Assembly (NCBI RefSeq): GCF_002939865.1
Contig: NZ_MDEE01000026.1
Span: forward strand, 1-64,000
Length of the DNA: 64,000 bases
Direction: 5' to 3'
Origin: Xanthomonas dyei
GTDB taxonomy: Bacteria; Pseudomonadota; Gammaproteobacteria; Xanthomonadales; Xanthomonadaceae
Of this stretch, positions 38,622 through 47,282 are shown one piece after another (the first letter of the stretch is position 1; the number at the start of each line of letters is the position of its first letter). Below the pieces are notes generated by a model. That model saw nothing but the letters and a program-made list of their open reading frames with translations, made no database searches and was not told the origin of the DNA. The translations under genes were made by a program, and so were the position numbers.

Positions 38622-39236
38622 ATGAGCATGTTCATCCGCACCGCCCTCGCCATCGCATTGGCCGCTTCGGCCACTCCCGTGCTTGCACAGTCGGCCGGCC
38701 ACTGGACGACCGGCTACGGCGCGGGCTACGTCTCGCCCAAGTCCGACAGCGGCAACTTCGGCGGCGCACGCGCCGAGATCAAAGGCGCGCCTACGTTGTC
38801 GTTTACCTACGAATACTTCATCCGCAACAACCTCGGTATCGAGGTGCATGCCGCCGTTGCCGGCAAGCACGATCTCGAGCTGGAAGGCGTCGGCAAGGTG
38901 GGGAGCTATTGGTCGGTGCCGCCCAGCGTGTTGTTGCAGTACCACATCAATGGCTACGGCACGGTGTCGCCGTTCGTCGGCGTCGGCATCAACTACACCA
39001 CCTTCCTGGGCGAAGACACCGAGCAAGCGTTCGGCAATAGCGAGCTGCGGTTTGGCGACTCGGTCGGCGCCACCGCGCATGTCGGTGTGGACTTCATCTT
39101 CAACGACCGCAGCGGGCTGCGCGTGGATGCACGCTGGACCGATTCGCGCAGCAATGTCGATTTCAACGGCACGCGGCTTGGCAAGGCGCGGGTCGATCCG
39201 TTGACCTATGGCATCTCGTACCTGGTCTATTACTGA
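38622..39236 (+). CDS. ompW: OmpW-family outer-membrane protein, copy 2 (204 aa)
   Basis: Signal peptide (MSMFIRTALAIALAASATPVLAQ) then an OmpW barrel: YVSPKSDSGNFGGARAEIKG, FTYEYFIRNNLGIEVHAAVAGKHD, LLQYHINGYGTVSPFVGVGINYT, and C-terminal RVDPLTYGISYLVYY. The block order and the spacing match copy 1, with which it forms a tandem pair separated by the MITE-like element. I chose the ATG at 38622; the frame opens 70 codons earlier but that part lies in the element. It ends close to the S1/P1 nuclease gene. Confidence 0.9.
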   Translation: MSMFIRTALAIALAASATPVLAQSAGHWTTGYGAGYVSPKSDSGNFGGARAEIKGAPTLSFTYEYFIRNNLGIEVHAAVAGKHDLELEGVGKVGSYWSVPPSVLLQYHINGYGTVSPFVGVGINYTTFLGEDTEQAFGNSELRFGDSVGATAHVGVDFIFNDRSGLRVDARWTDSRSNVDFNGTRLGKARVDPLTYGISYLVYY

Positions 39237-39321
39237 TCGCGTTGCCGCCGTCGCGCTGCTGCGCGGCAACGTGGCAGCGACAGCCATCAAACGGTCGCGG
39301 ACGGTTGCGTACAATCGAGGG

Positions 39322-40137
39322 ATGAAAACCTTCTCTCCTTCGTTCGTTGTGCTTGCCGTGGCGCTGACCGCGGCCATTCAGCCCGTCACCGCATTCGCCT
39401 GGGGCCCGCAGGGCCACCGCCTGGTGGCGCGTATTGCCGAAACCGAATTGAGCCCGCAGGCGCGCGCGCAAGTGGCGCAATTGCTTGCCGGCGAGCCGGA
39501 TCCGACCCTGCACGGAGTCGCAAGCTGGGCCGATGAAGTGCGCGAACACGATCCGGATCTGGGCAAGCGTTCGGGGCCGTGGCATTACGTCAACCTCGCC
39601 GAACACGACTGCGGCTATGCGCCGCCGCGCGATTGCCCGGATGGCAACTGCGTGATCGCCGCACTCGACCGCCAGACCTCCGTGCTTGCCGACCGCAGCC
39701 AGCCGCTGGACGCGCGTCGTCAGGCGTTGAAGTTTGTGGTGCATTTTGTCGGCGATATCCATCAGCCCATGCACGCCGGTTACGCGCACGACAAGGGCGG
39801 CAACGATTTTCAGCTGCAGGTCGATGGCAAGGGCAGCAACCTGCACGCATTGTGGGATAGCGGCATGCTCAACGACCGCCACCTCAGCGACGATGCCTAT
39901 CTGCGACGCCTGCTGGCGTTGCCGGCCGCCAGCGCGGTCGCTGCAACGCTGCCGCCGCCGGCTGCGGCATGGGCGCAAGCGTCGTGCAAGATCGCCATCA
40001 CGCCGGGCGTCTATCCCGCCGCGCACGTGTTGCCGGCCAACTACATCGCCACCTATCGTCCGATCGCCGAGACGCAGTTGCGGCTGGCAGGCGACCGACT
40101 GGCCGCCGTGCTCAATGCAGCACTGGCCACACCCTGA
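39322..40137 (+). CDS. Secreted S1/P1-type nuclease (271 aa)
   Basis: Zinc-dependent single-strand nuclease/3'-nucleotidase. A signal peptide (MKTFSPSFVVLAVALTAAIQPVTAFA) is followed at once by WGPQGHRLVARIAETEL, where the N-terminal Trp of the mature enzyme is a zinc ligand. Other expected ligands are seen in VASWADEVREHD, GPWHYVNL, FVVHFVGDIHQPMHAG, GGNDFQL and NLHALWDSGM. Expected location is periplasmic or extracellular, where it could scavenge phosphate and nucleosides. An MBL-fold hydrolase gene follows 14 bp later, so they may be co-transcribed. Confidence 0.93.
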   Translation: MKTFSPSFVVLAVALTAAIQPVTAFAWGPQGHRLVARIAETELSPQARAQVAQLLAGEPDPTLHGVASWADEVREHDPDLGKRSGPWHYVNLAEHDCGYAPPRDCPDGNCVIAALDRQTSVLADRSQPLDARRQALKFVVHFVGDIHQPMHAGYAHDKGGNDFQLQVDGKGSNLHALWDSGMLNDRHLSDDAYLRRLLALPAASAVAATLPPPAAAWAQASCKIAITPGVYPAAHVLPANYIATYRPIAETQLRLAGDRLAAVLNAALATP

Positions 40138-40151
40138 GACGGAGATAAGCG

Positions 40152-40976
40152 ATGCAACCCGAGGTTCTTGCGTTCTTCCATGCCGACAGCAACACCTTCA
40201 CCTATGTGGTCGCCGATGCGGCGTCCGGCGCGGCAGTGGTGATCGACCCGGCGCTGGACTATACAGCCGACACCGGCGCCGTCGGGACGCACACCGCGCA
40301 GGCCATCGTCGATGCCATCCGGCAACGCGGCTGGCACGTGCACTGGTTGCTGGAAACCCACGCGCATGCCGATCATCTGTCGGCCGCGCAATGGCTGAAG
40401 CAACAGTGGCCCCAGGCGCGGGTCGGGATCGGCGAGGGAATCCGTCAGGTGCAGCAGACGCTGGCGCCGCGCTATGCATTACCGCAGGGCTTTCGCGCCG
40501 ATGGCTCGCAGTTCGACCATCTGTTTGCCGATGACGAACGCTTTCTGCTTGGCGGCATCGAGGTACGCGTCATTGCGGTGCCCGGGCACACCAGCGACAG
40601 CATTGCGTATCTGATCGGCGATGCGCTGTTTCCCGGCGATTCGTTGTTCATGCCCGACGCGGGCACGGCGCGCTGCGACTTTCCTGGCGGCGATGCGCGG
40701 CAACTGTACGCATCGATCCAGCGCCTGTACGCGCTTGCCGACGACACCCGCGTGTTCGTCTGCCATGACTATGGCCCCGGTGGCCGGGCAGTGGCGCATC
40801 AGACCACCATTGGCGAGCAGCGGCGCAGCAATGTCCATGTGCGCGATGGCGTCGATGTCGAAGCATTCGTCGCCCAACGGCAGGCACGCGACGCTACCCT
40901 GCCCGAGCCGAAACTGATCCGGCCCGCATTGCAGGCAAACCTTCAGGCGGGCCGCTGCGAGGACGTGGCTCCGTAG
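40152..40976 (+). CDS. MBL-fold hydrolase, persulfide dioxygenase/ETHE1-like (274 aa)
   Basis: Metallo-beta-lactamase fold. The metal-binding [15 protein letters not shown] (68-82) and [24 protein letters not shown] (about 144-167) are present, with [21 protein letters not shown] typical of ETHE1/glyoxalase II-like proteins that handle glutathione persulfide with one iron. No rhodanese or DUF442 domain is attached. A GGAGA site precedes the ATG. Persulfide oxidation would fit a region rich in sulfur genes, but they are 20 kb away; glyoxalase II-like activity is the alternative. Confidence 0.85.
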   Translation: MQPEVLAFFHADSNTFTYVVADAASGAAVVIDPALDYTADTGAVGTHTAQAIVDAIRQRGWHVHWLLETHAHADHLSAAQWLKQQWPQARVGIGEGIRQVQQTLAPRYALPQGFRADGSQFDHLFADDERFLLGGIEVRVIAVPGHTSDSIAYLIGDALFPGDSLFMPDAGTARCDFPGGDARQLYASIQRLYALADDTRVFVCHDYGPGGRAVAHQTTIGEQRRSNVHVRDGVDVEAFVAQRQARDATLPEPKLIRPALQANLQAGRCEDVAP

Positions 40977-41049
40977 CGCCCGTTGGCGTTCGCCACGCCG
41001 GTCGGGCACAGCCGCTATCATCGGTGCCTTCCCTCGGTTGGACATTCCC

Positions 41050-41826
41050 ATGCGTACCATCGGCTTCTGGCAACGCGCCCTGTGTGCGTTGATGCTCGCT
41101 TTGCCCGTCCTGGCCTCTGCGCAGACCCCGCCGGTCACCGTGTTCGCCGCCGCCAGCCTCAAGGAGTCGATGGACGAGGCCGCCGCCGCTTACGAAAAAG
41201 TCTCCGGTACGCCGGTGCGGGTGTCGTATGCGGCGAGTTCCGCCTTGGCGCGGCAGATCGAACAAGGCGCGCCGGCAGATGTATTTTTATCGGCCGACCT
41301 GGAATGGATGGACTACCTGCAACAGCGCGGCCTGGTCGTGCCGGCGCAGCGCCGCAACCTGCTCGGCAACACGCTGGTACTGATCGCACCGGCCACCAGT
41401 AAGGTGCGGGGGGATCCACGCACACCCGGCGCCATCGCCAAGGCGCTTGGCGAGAACGGACGCCTGGCGGTGGGACAGACCAGCAGCGTGCCGGCCGGCA
41501 AGTACGCCGCCGCCTCGCTGCGCAAACTGGGCCAGTGGGATGGGCTGAGCAACCGCCTGGCCGAATCGGAGAGCGTGCGCGCCGCACTGATGCTGGTTTC
41601 GCGCGGCGAAGCGCCGCTGGGCATCGTCTATGGCTCGGACGCACGCGCCGAGCCCAAGGTGCGCGTGGTCGCCACCTTCCCCGCAGACAGCCACGACGCC
41701 ATCGTGTATCCGGTGGCGGTCCTGAAAAACAGCAGCACGCCCGATGCCGCCAAGTTTGTGCAGTGGCTGAGCAGCAAGCCGGCCAAGGCGATCTTCGTGC
41801 GTCGCGGCTTTTCGTTGAAGGAGTGA
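41050..41826 (+). CDS. modA: ModA, molybdate-binding periplasmic protein (258 aa)
   Basis: Captures molybdate for the ModBC importer. A signal peptide ([25 protein letters not shown]) precedes the ModA opening [21 protein letters not shown], and [21 protein letters not shown] and [16 protein letters not shown] supply ligand-binding residues. I chose the ATG at 41050; a TTG at 41038 gives four more residues. It is the first gene of modABC; 16 bp separate it from modB. Confidence 0.94.
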   Translation: MRTIGFWQRALCALMLALPVLASAQTPPVTVFAAASLKESMDEAAAAYEKVSGTPVRVSYAASSALARQIEQGAPADVFLSADLEWMDYLQQRGLVVPAQRRNLLGNTLVLIAPATSKVRGDPRTPGAIAKALGENGRLAVGQTSSVPAGKYAAASLRKLGQWDGLSNRLAESESVRAALMLVSRGEAPLGIVYGSDARAEPKVRVVATFPADSHDAIVYPVAVLKNSSTPDAAKFVQWLSSKPAKAIFVRRGFSLKE

Positions 41827-41842
41827 GGCACCCTGCCTGTCG

Positions 41843-42529
41843 ATGTTCACCGCTGAAGAAGTCACCGCGATCGGCCTGAGCCTGAAGGTCGCGCTGGTTG
41901 CCGCCATCGCCAGCCTGCCGCCGGGCATCGCCTTCGGCTGGCTGCTGGCGCGGCGCCGTTTTCCGGGCAAGGCGCTGCTGGACGCATTGCTGCATCTGCC
42001 GCTGGTGATGCCGCCGGTGGTCACCGGGTATGCGTTGCTGGTGATGCTGGGCACGCAGGGGCCGATCGGCAGCTGGCTGCTGGACTATTTTGGCGTGCAG
42101 TTTGCGTTCCGCTGGACTGGTGCAGCATTGGCCTGCGCGGTGATGGGATTCCCGTTGATGGTGCGCGCGATCCGGTTGTCGATCGAGGTCACCGACCGCC
42201 GCCTGGAAGCGGCCGCCGCCACCCTCGGCGCGGGGCCGTGGCGGGTGTTTTTCAGCATCACCCTGCCGCTGGCCTGGCCGGGCCTGGTGTCCGGCGTGGT
42301 GCTGGCGTTTGCCAAGGCGCTTGGCGAATTCGGCGCCACAATCACCTTTGTGTCGAATATCCCCGGCGAGACGCAGACGCTGTCGTCGGCCATCTACGGC
42401 TTGATGCAGGTGCCGGGCATGGAATCGGGCGTGTGGCGTCTGGCCGGCGTGGCGCTGGCGATCTCGCTGGCGGCGCTGCTGTTGTCGGAGTGGTTGGTGC
42501 GCAGGCAGTACCGACGCGAGGACGAGTGA
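41843..42529 (+). CDS. modB: ModB, molybdate ABC transporter permease (228 aa)
   Basis: Inner-membrane permease with about five TM helices. The cytoplasmic EAA loop that contacts the ATPase is visible as EAAAATLGAGPWRVFFSITLPLAWPG (about 117-142), preceded by LVMPPVVTGYALLVMLG, a ModB signature. Its stop overlaps the modC start (TGATG), so ModB and ModC are translationally coupled. Length is normal. Confidence 0.94.
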   Translation: MFTAEEVTAIGLSLKVALVAAIASLPPGIAFGWLLARRRFPGKALLDALLHLPLVMPPVVTGYALLVMLGTQGPIGSWLLDYFGVQFAFRWTGAALACAVMGFPLMVRAIRLSIEVTDRRLEAAAATLGAGPWRVFFSITLPLAWPGLVSGVVLAFAKALGEFGATITFVSNIPGETQTLSSAIYGLMQVPGMESGVWRLAGVALAISLAALLLSEWLVRRQYRREDE

Positions 42530-43143
42530 TGCTGGATCTCGATCTGCACCTGCAACGTGGCCATTTTCAGCGGCGCATCCGTATCCAGGACGACGCACGC
42601 GTGGTGGCATTGGTTGGCCCCTCCGGCGCCGGCAAGACCAGCGTGCTCAATGCCATCGCCGGCCTGGTGCGGCCGCAGGCCGGGCATATCCGCATCGATG
42701 GGTACTGCCTGTTCGATCACGCGCAGGGTGTGGACGTGCCGACGCATCGACGCAGCATTGGCTATGTGTTTCAGGATGCGCGGCTGTTCCCGCATCTGGA
42801 TGTGCGGCGCAACCTGCACTACGGCCGGCATGCGCGTGGTGCGGCGCCGTTCGGATTCGACGACGTGGTGGCCCTGCTCGGTATCGCCCCGCTGCTGCAA
42901 CGCCGCCCGCGCAACCTGTCCGGTGGCGAGGCGCAGCGTGTGGCCATCGGCCGCGCATTGCTGTCGCAACCGGCCATCCTGTTGTTCGACGAACCGTTGT
43001 CCGCACTGGACCAGGCGCGTCGCGAGGAATTGATCCCTTACCTGCAGCGCGTGCGCGACGAGATCCGTCTGCCGATGCTGTACGTCAGCCACAACCCGGA
43101 CGAAGTGCAGCGCATTGCCGACAGCGTGCATGTGCTGGAGTGA
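42529..43143 (+). CDS. modC: ModC, molybdate ABC transporter ATPase without the C-terminal Mop domain (204 aa)
   Basis: Powers molybdate import. Walker A GPSGAGKTS (30-38), Q-loop YVFQDARLF, signature LSGGEAQR, Walker B ILLFDEPLSALD and switch His VSHNPDEV are all present. E. coli ModC is 352 residues with a TOBE/Mop molybdate-sensing domain after the ATPase; this one stops about where the ATPase ends. So transport is expected, but feedback by molybdate binding to ModC is not. No frameshift is needed to explain this; the stop is clean and no Mop-like sequence follows in any frame that I noticed. Confidence 0.93.
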   Translation: MLDLDLHLQRGHFQRRIRIQDDARVVALVGPSGAGKTSVLNAIAGLVRPQAGHIRIDGYCLFDHAQGVDVPTHRRSIGYVFQDARLFPHLDVRRNLHYGRHARGAAPFGFDDVVALLGIAPLLQRRPRNLSGGEAQRVAIGRALLSQPAILLFDEPLSALDQARREELIPYLQRVRDEIRLPMLYVSHNPDEVQRIADSVHVLE

Positions 43144-43374
43144 GACGTTGATGGGCGATACGGCGGCGGTGCGGACTGTCCGCTGTATGCGGCCAGCACT
43201 CGTGTTGAGCCGACACCCATCACGGTGACCCGCGCGTTATCGTCCGCACATTGCAGACGATCGCTGCGCTACCTCTTTAGCCATGCCAGTGCCTGCATGA
43301 CGAATGGTTGTTCGTCACTGCTCGAGACAGCCGTTACTGCGCACGCGCAAATCAAACGTCGCAATCACGCCCCG

Positions 43375-43971
43375 TCATTGCGCAACCTTGCCGGTACGCA
43401 CACTCACCTTGCCTTGCCGCACTTCGAAGGTAAACGCGAACGACAACGTCACCGGTACCGGTTCTTCATGCGTTGCGCCGGTGCAATCGTCCAGTGCCGC
43501 AGGCTGTGCGACACCCGGTGCATACGTGCACAGTGCGGCGGGCACGAACTGCCAGTGCTGCACGGTTGTGCGCACAGCCTGCAGCAAGTCGGCGTTCTCC
43601 GGCAGTAGCCCGGCCACGCACTCGTCGCGATCGGACAGGGGGTCCACGCGCTGCACTGCGCCGTCGGCGGCAAGAATCACATGCGCGCATACCGTGGTTG
43701 CCGGCAAGGTCTGTCGTGGCGAATCGGCCGGCAGCACCGGGGCTTCGCTGCGCAAGGCGCGCGGCATGCGGAACCGCTGCGTTTCCGCAAGCGTGTACGC
43801 GGCTATCGCAGCAGCGCCACCGCCACCCGATTGCGGCGGCAGCATGCGTTGATCCACCGAATCCTCACGCTGGCTGCGCTCCTGCTCAACCATGCGCTGC
43901 GTTGCGCATCCGCACAGGCTCAGCGCGACGAGGCTGCACCATTCCAGACCGTACTTCATTGCAGTGCTCAT
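43375..43971 (-). CDS. Lipoprotein co-transcribed with M56 peptidase (198 aa)
   Basis: Envelope lipoprotein of unknown function. Signal peptide with lipobox LCGC (Cys at about 22), a Gly/Pro-rich linker and a C-terminal domain with strands QTLPATTVCAHVILAADGAVQRVD and ALLQAVRTTVQHWQFVPAAL-like helix-strand pattern that recalls TonB C-terminal-type domains; four conserved-looking Cys could form two disulfides. It overlaps the M56 gene by 4 bp (ATGA), so both are coupled. The longer frame opening toward 44688 overlaps the M56 gene and is rejected. Confidence 0.7.
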   Translation of the reverse strand: MSTAMKYGLEWCSLVALSLCGCATQRMVEQERSQREDSVDQRMLPPQSGGGGAAAIAAYTLAETQRFRMPRALRSEAPVLPADSPRQTLPATTVCAHVILAADGAVQRVDPLSDRDECVAGLLPENADLLQAVRTTVQHWQFVPAALCTYAPGVAQPAALDDCTGATHEEPVPVTLSFAFTFEVRQGKVSVRTGKVAQ

Positions 43972-45260
43972 TTTTTTTCGCATCCTGTGGATGCCACGCA
44001 GCCATCGGTGCGACTGGATTGCGACGCAAGGCGCTGGTCGCCGCCCACATCGCTGGATGCACCCACCTGTTCCGGCGGATCCAGCTCGAACCGGACCGGC
44101 ACACGTACCCGGGAAGCGACTGGCTTGCCGTCTGCAATCGCGGGCTTGAAGTGCCAGTGACGCGCTGCCTCGAGCACGGCCTGATCGAATACCCCGGCCG
44201 GCCGGCTGTGCACGATCACGACATGGTCGGGCGCACCGCTCGGGCTGACGTCGATCTGCAACTCGACAAGGCCTGCAAGGTTTGCAGCGATCGCTTCGGC
44301 TGGGTAACTGGGCGGTTGCATCGTACTGAAATCCACTGCAGTGCCGGGCGTCGGTGTCGCGCTCAGACGCGCAGGCTGGATGACCCAACAGGCAAGACTG
44401 GCGACGGTCACAAGCGAGACCACCATACGCACGTTCCACCGTGCACGCCGCACCTCCAGCGCAGGCGCACGTAGCGCGGCAATGCGCTGGGTCAACGGAT
44501 GCGTCGCGGCCCAGTGGCACGCCAACGGCGACCATCTGTCGCCCAACTGGCATTTGAGCATCGCGCCGGCATAGCTGCGACGCTTGTCCGGATGCCGCGC
44601 AAGCACGGCGGCATCGCACGCAAGTTCCTGATCCAGCCGGAACGCACGCCACGCCAGATGCAGGAGCGGATTGAACCAGCCGATGCACAGCAGCACGGTC
44701 GCCAGCAGGTTGGCCTGCAGATCGCCACGGCGCATATGCAAGCGCTCGTGGGCCAGGATCAAGGCACGCTCATCGGCGCTGTAACGCGTGGTGAAATCGA
44801 TCGGCAGCACAATCCGTGGCCGCAAGACCCCCAACGAAGCGGGCAGACCGACATCATGCGTGGCCAGCCACAGCGTCTTGTCCAACGCATGCAGCGCACC
44901 GAGACTGCGCATGAAGCGCCGCTGGCCACGCCACATGATGACCGCGCTCAGTACGGCGCCCGCCAGCCACACCGCAATCAGCCATTGCTGCACGCCTGGC
45001 GCGCCAGTGCCGGTATCCGATGCGAACGGGATGGCAGCCAGCGCCGGCAGCTGCACTACCACCGCGCCCATCGGCGGGCCAGGCAGCACTGCCGCCAGCA
45101 ACGCGAGCGGCACGCTCGCCCAGAGTGCATAGGCTGCCGTGGCGCCCAGCTGGGTACGCAGCGGACGGCGCAGCAGCAGGCACGCCAGCAACGCAACCGT
45201 GGTGTATAGCGTGGCGCGCAGCCACATCAGCGCATCAGGACTCATCGTCTCAGGGCTCAT
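43968..45260 (-). CDS. M56 (BlaR1/MecR1-like) membrane metallopeptidase with TonB C-terminal domain (430 aa)
   Basis: Membrane zinc protease expected to inactivate the BlaI-type repressor encoded just upstream. TM helices lie at about 12-32, 42-60 and 92-110; the zinc motif HERLH is at 171-175, with DQELACDAAVL giving the third ligand region; another TM at about 280-300 is followed by a periplasmic TonB-C domain (about 318-395, PPSYPAEAIAANLAGLVELQIDVSPSG). The beta-lactam sensor domain of BlaR1 is absent; the TonB-C domain replaces it. Start ATG at 45260 overlaps blaI by 11 bp; an ATG at 45245 would lie just after its stop. Confidence 0.9.
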   Translation of the reverse strand: MSPETMSPDALMWLRATLYTTVALLACLLLRRPLRTQLGATAAYALWASVPLALLAAVLPGPPMGAVVVQLPALAAIPFASDTGTGAPGVQQWLIAVWLAGAVLSAVIMWRGQRRFMRSLGALHALDKTLWLATHDVGLPASLGVLRPRIVLPIDFTTRYSADERALILAHERLHMRRGDLQANLLATVLLCIGWFNPLLHLAWRAFRLDQELACDAAVLARHPDKRRSYAGAMLKCQLGDRWSPLACHWAATHPLTQRIAALRAPALEVRRARWNVRMVVSLVTVASLACWVIQPARLSATPTPGTAVDFSTMQPPSYPAEAIAANLAGLVELQIDVSPSGAPDHVVIVHSRPAGVFDQAVLEAARHWHFKPAIADGKPVASRVRVPVRFELDPPEQVGASSDVGGDQRLASQSSRTDGCVASTGCEKK

Positions 45261-45615
45261 CGTCCAGTTCCTTGAGCAGACGCTTCAATTCGGCAATGTC
45301 GGAGGCGCTGAGCTTTCCGCGTTCGCTGAAGTGCGCCACCAGCGGCGCAACCCGCCCACCGAACAGGCGTTGCAGCAGCCCTTCGCTTTGCTGCTGCACC
45401 CAATGGTCGCGCTGCAGCAGCGGCGTGTAGAGGTATTTGCGCCCCTCTTTTTGCGCTGCGATGGCGCCCTTGTTGAGCAACCGGTTGAGCAAGGTCTTGA
45501 CGGTTGGCTCGGCCCAATGGGTCTGCGCCAGCGCGGCAACCACCTCGTCCGCCGTGCGCGGTGCCTGGTCCCAGAGCACCTGCATCACCACCGCTTCCGC
45601 ATCGCTGATCGTCAT
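45250..45615 (-). CDS. BlaI/MecI/CopY-family transcriptional repressor (121 aa)
   Basis: Winged-helix repressor of about standard length: MTISDAEAVVMQVLWDQAPRTADEVVAAL, THWAEPTVKTLLNRLLNKGAIAAQKEGRKYLYTPLL and a C-terminal dimer helix. In BlaI/MecI the protease cleaves within the linker to the dimer domain; whether that occurs here is not known. I chose ATG 45615, which lies 3 bp from a set of palindromes. It is the first gene of blaI-M56-lipoprotein. Confidence 0.9.
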   Translation of the reverse strand: MTISDAEAVVMQVLWDQAPRTADEVVAALAQTHWAEPTVKTLLNRLLNKGAIAAQKEGRKYLYTPLLQRDHWVQQQSEGLLQRLFGGRVAPLVAHFSERGKLSASDIAELKRLLKELDDEP

Positions 45616-45618
45616 TCG

Positions 45619-45647
45619 ATTACGCTTGTAATTTTTAACGATTACAA
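45619..45647. promoter_or_regulatory. Interleaved palindromic operator upstream of blaI-like gene
   Basis: ATTAC-GCTT-GTAAT (45619-45632) shares its right half with TTGTAAT-N8-ATTACAA (45626-45647). So three half-sites of (T)TGTAAT/ATTACA type are arranged in 29 bp directly before the start codon. It fits autorepression by the BlaI-type protein. Confidence 0.7.
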
Positions 45648-45890
45648 CTGTGAACGAAGACTTTGTCAAGCATGAGTCACGCTTTTTTGGCGGGATCCAC
45701 CAGCGCCGGCCTTGCCTGCACTGCAATCTTTTGGCATGCCTGTGGGCGGGTATCTGCGTATGCGCGTCGATGCGCAGCAACATCCTCACGACATCGCTGC
45801 GCAGGGCCGCTATTTCGGCACTCTCTGCGACGTGCACTGGGCACCGGCCGTGGCTCCCAAGCCAGACGCACGGCGTAACACCTGGATACT

Positions 45891-47282
45891 TCAGTCGGCG
45901 GAACTGTCCACAAATCGCACACTGACACGCAAGCCACCGAGCGTTGGCGCGTCGTCCAGCTGGACCTGCGCTGCGTGCGCCTGGGCAATGTCCTGGACGA
46001 TCGAAAGACCCAGGCCGCTGCCCTCCACGCCGGTGCCCAGCTCTCGATGGAAGCGGTCGAAGACACGTCCGCGCGCAGCTTCCGGAATGCCCGGCCCGGA
46101 ATCTTCCACGACCAACATCGGTACCGGTTCGGCGTGTGTGCTGATCCGGATGCGGCCACCCGGCGGTGTGTAGCGCACCGCGTTTTCCAGCAGGTTGCGC
46201 AACAGCAGCGACAGTGCGGATTCGTCTGCGAGCACCAGCACCGGCTGCAGTGCCAGTTCCACGTCTTGCTGTCGCTGCAACGCAACCGCCAACACGTCTT
46301 CGGATTCGCTGCGCACCAAGGTATCCAGGCTCACGCTGCGCCGTGGCAAGGCAGTGACTGCTTCGACCCGACTCAAGGCAAGCAATTGCGCCACCATGCG
46401 TTCGATGCGGAGCACATTGGCATCGAGTTGCTGCTGCGATTCGTCACGTTCCTGCGCGTCGGCGGCCAGGCGCAGATTGGCCGCATGCACTTTCAACGCC
46501 GCAATCGGTGTGCGTAGTTCGTGCGCAGCATCGGCGATAAAGCGACGTTCGCGCTCCAACCCTTCCTGCACGCGGTCCATCAACCCGTTGACCGCACGTA
46601 CCAAGCCATGCACTTCGCGCGGCATGTGCTGCGGCTGCAGCGGCTGCAGCGGCTGCAGACGCTTCGGGTCGCGTTCGCCGATCTCGTCGGAGACCCGTAC
46701 CAGCGAGCGCGTGGCCCAGTTCACCACGGCCCAGATCAACAGCGCCATCAACGGCAATGCCATCAGCAACGGCAACAACGTGCCCAGCGCAATATCTTCG
46801 GCAAGCTCTTCGCGGATGTCGGCGCGTTCGGCCGATTGAAACCAACGCCCACCCGCCGAGTGCAAGGTAAACGTACGCCATTGCCCATCGGGCAGTTGCA
46901 CATCTGCATAGCCGGCGTGCAGCGGCGCCAGCGCCTGCGCAGGCGCACTGTCAGAGCGCAGCAGCAACGCGCCGCCCGCATTGCGCACCTGAAACGCCAG
47001 TTTGGTTTCGTAGGCATGGCCGTCCTTGAACGCCAGCGCGTCGCCCACGCCTTGCGCCTGCCCGTGCCATCCACGGATCACGATCGGCTCGCCTTGCGGC
47101 AGATCGCCCAAGGGCTCATCCACCAACGACACCAGCACGCGCGCCGATTGCACCAGGCGTGCATCGAACATTTCGCCAGCTTCCTGCAGGCCGGCGCGAT
47201 AGCTGAAACCAGCTGCAGCCAACATCAGCAACGACAGTACGCCGAGCAAGGCCAGCAACAGCACGCGACGGATCGAATTCAT
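45891..47282 (-). CDS. Two-component sensor histidine kinase, QseC/PmrB-like (463 aa)
   Basis: Inner-membrane kinase: TM1 at 7-26, a periplasmic sensor of about 140 residues, TM2 at about 166-188, a HAMP-like linker containing QPLQPLQPQ, phospho-acceptor H254 in DAAHELRTPIAALKVHAANLR, then LLRNLLENAVRYTPPGG, EDSGPGIP and GSGLGLSIV. The sensor region has no recognisable ligand domain. It overlaps the regulator gene by 4 bp and is last in the seven-gene unit, so its level should follow that of the enzymes. I use the ATG at 47282; earlier frame opening overlaps the regulator. Confidence 0.92.
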   Translation of the reverse strand: MNSIRRVLLLALLGVLSLLMLAAAGFSYRAGLQEAGEMFDARLVQSARVLVSLVDEPLGDLPQGEPIVIRGWHGQAQGVGDALAFKDGHAYETKLAFQVRNAGGALLLRSDSAPAQALAPLHAGYADVQLPDGQWRTFTLHSAGGRWFQSAERADIREELAEDIALGTLLPLLMALPLMALLIWAVVNWATRSLVRVSDEIGERDPKRLQPLQPLQPQHMPREVHGLVRAVNGLMDRVQEGLERERRFIADAAHELRTPIAALKVHAANLRLAADAQERDESQQQLDANVLRIERMVAQLLALSRVEAVTALPRRSVSLDTLVRSESEDVLAVALQRQQDVELALQPVLVLADESALSLLLRNLLENAVRYTPPGGRIRISTHAEPVPMLVVEDSGPGIPEAARGRVFDRFHRELGTGVEGSGLGLSIVQDIAQAHAAQVQLDDAPTLGGLRVSVRFVDSSAD

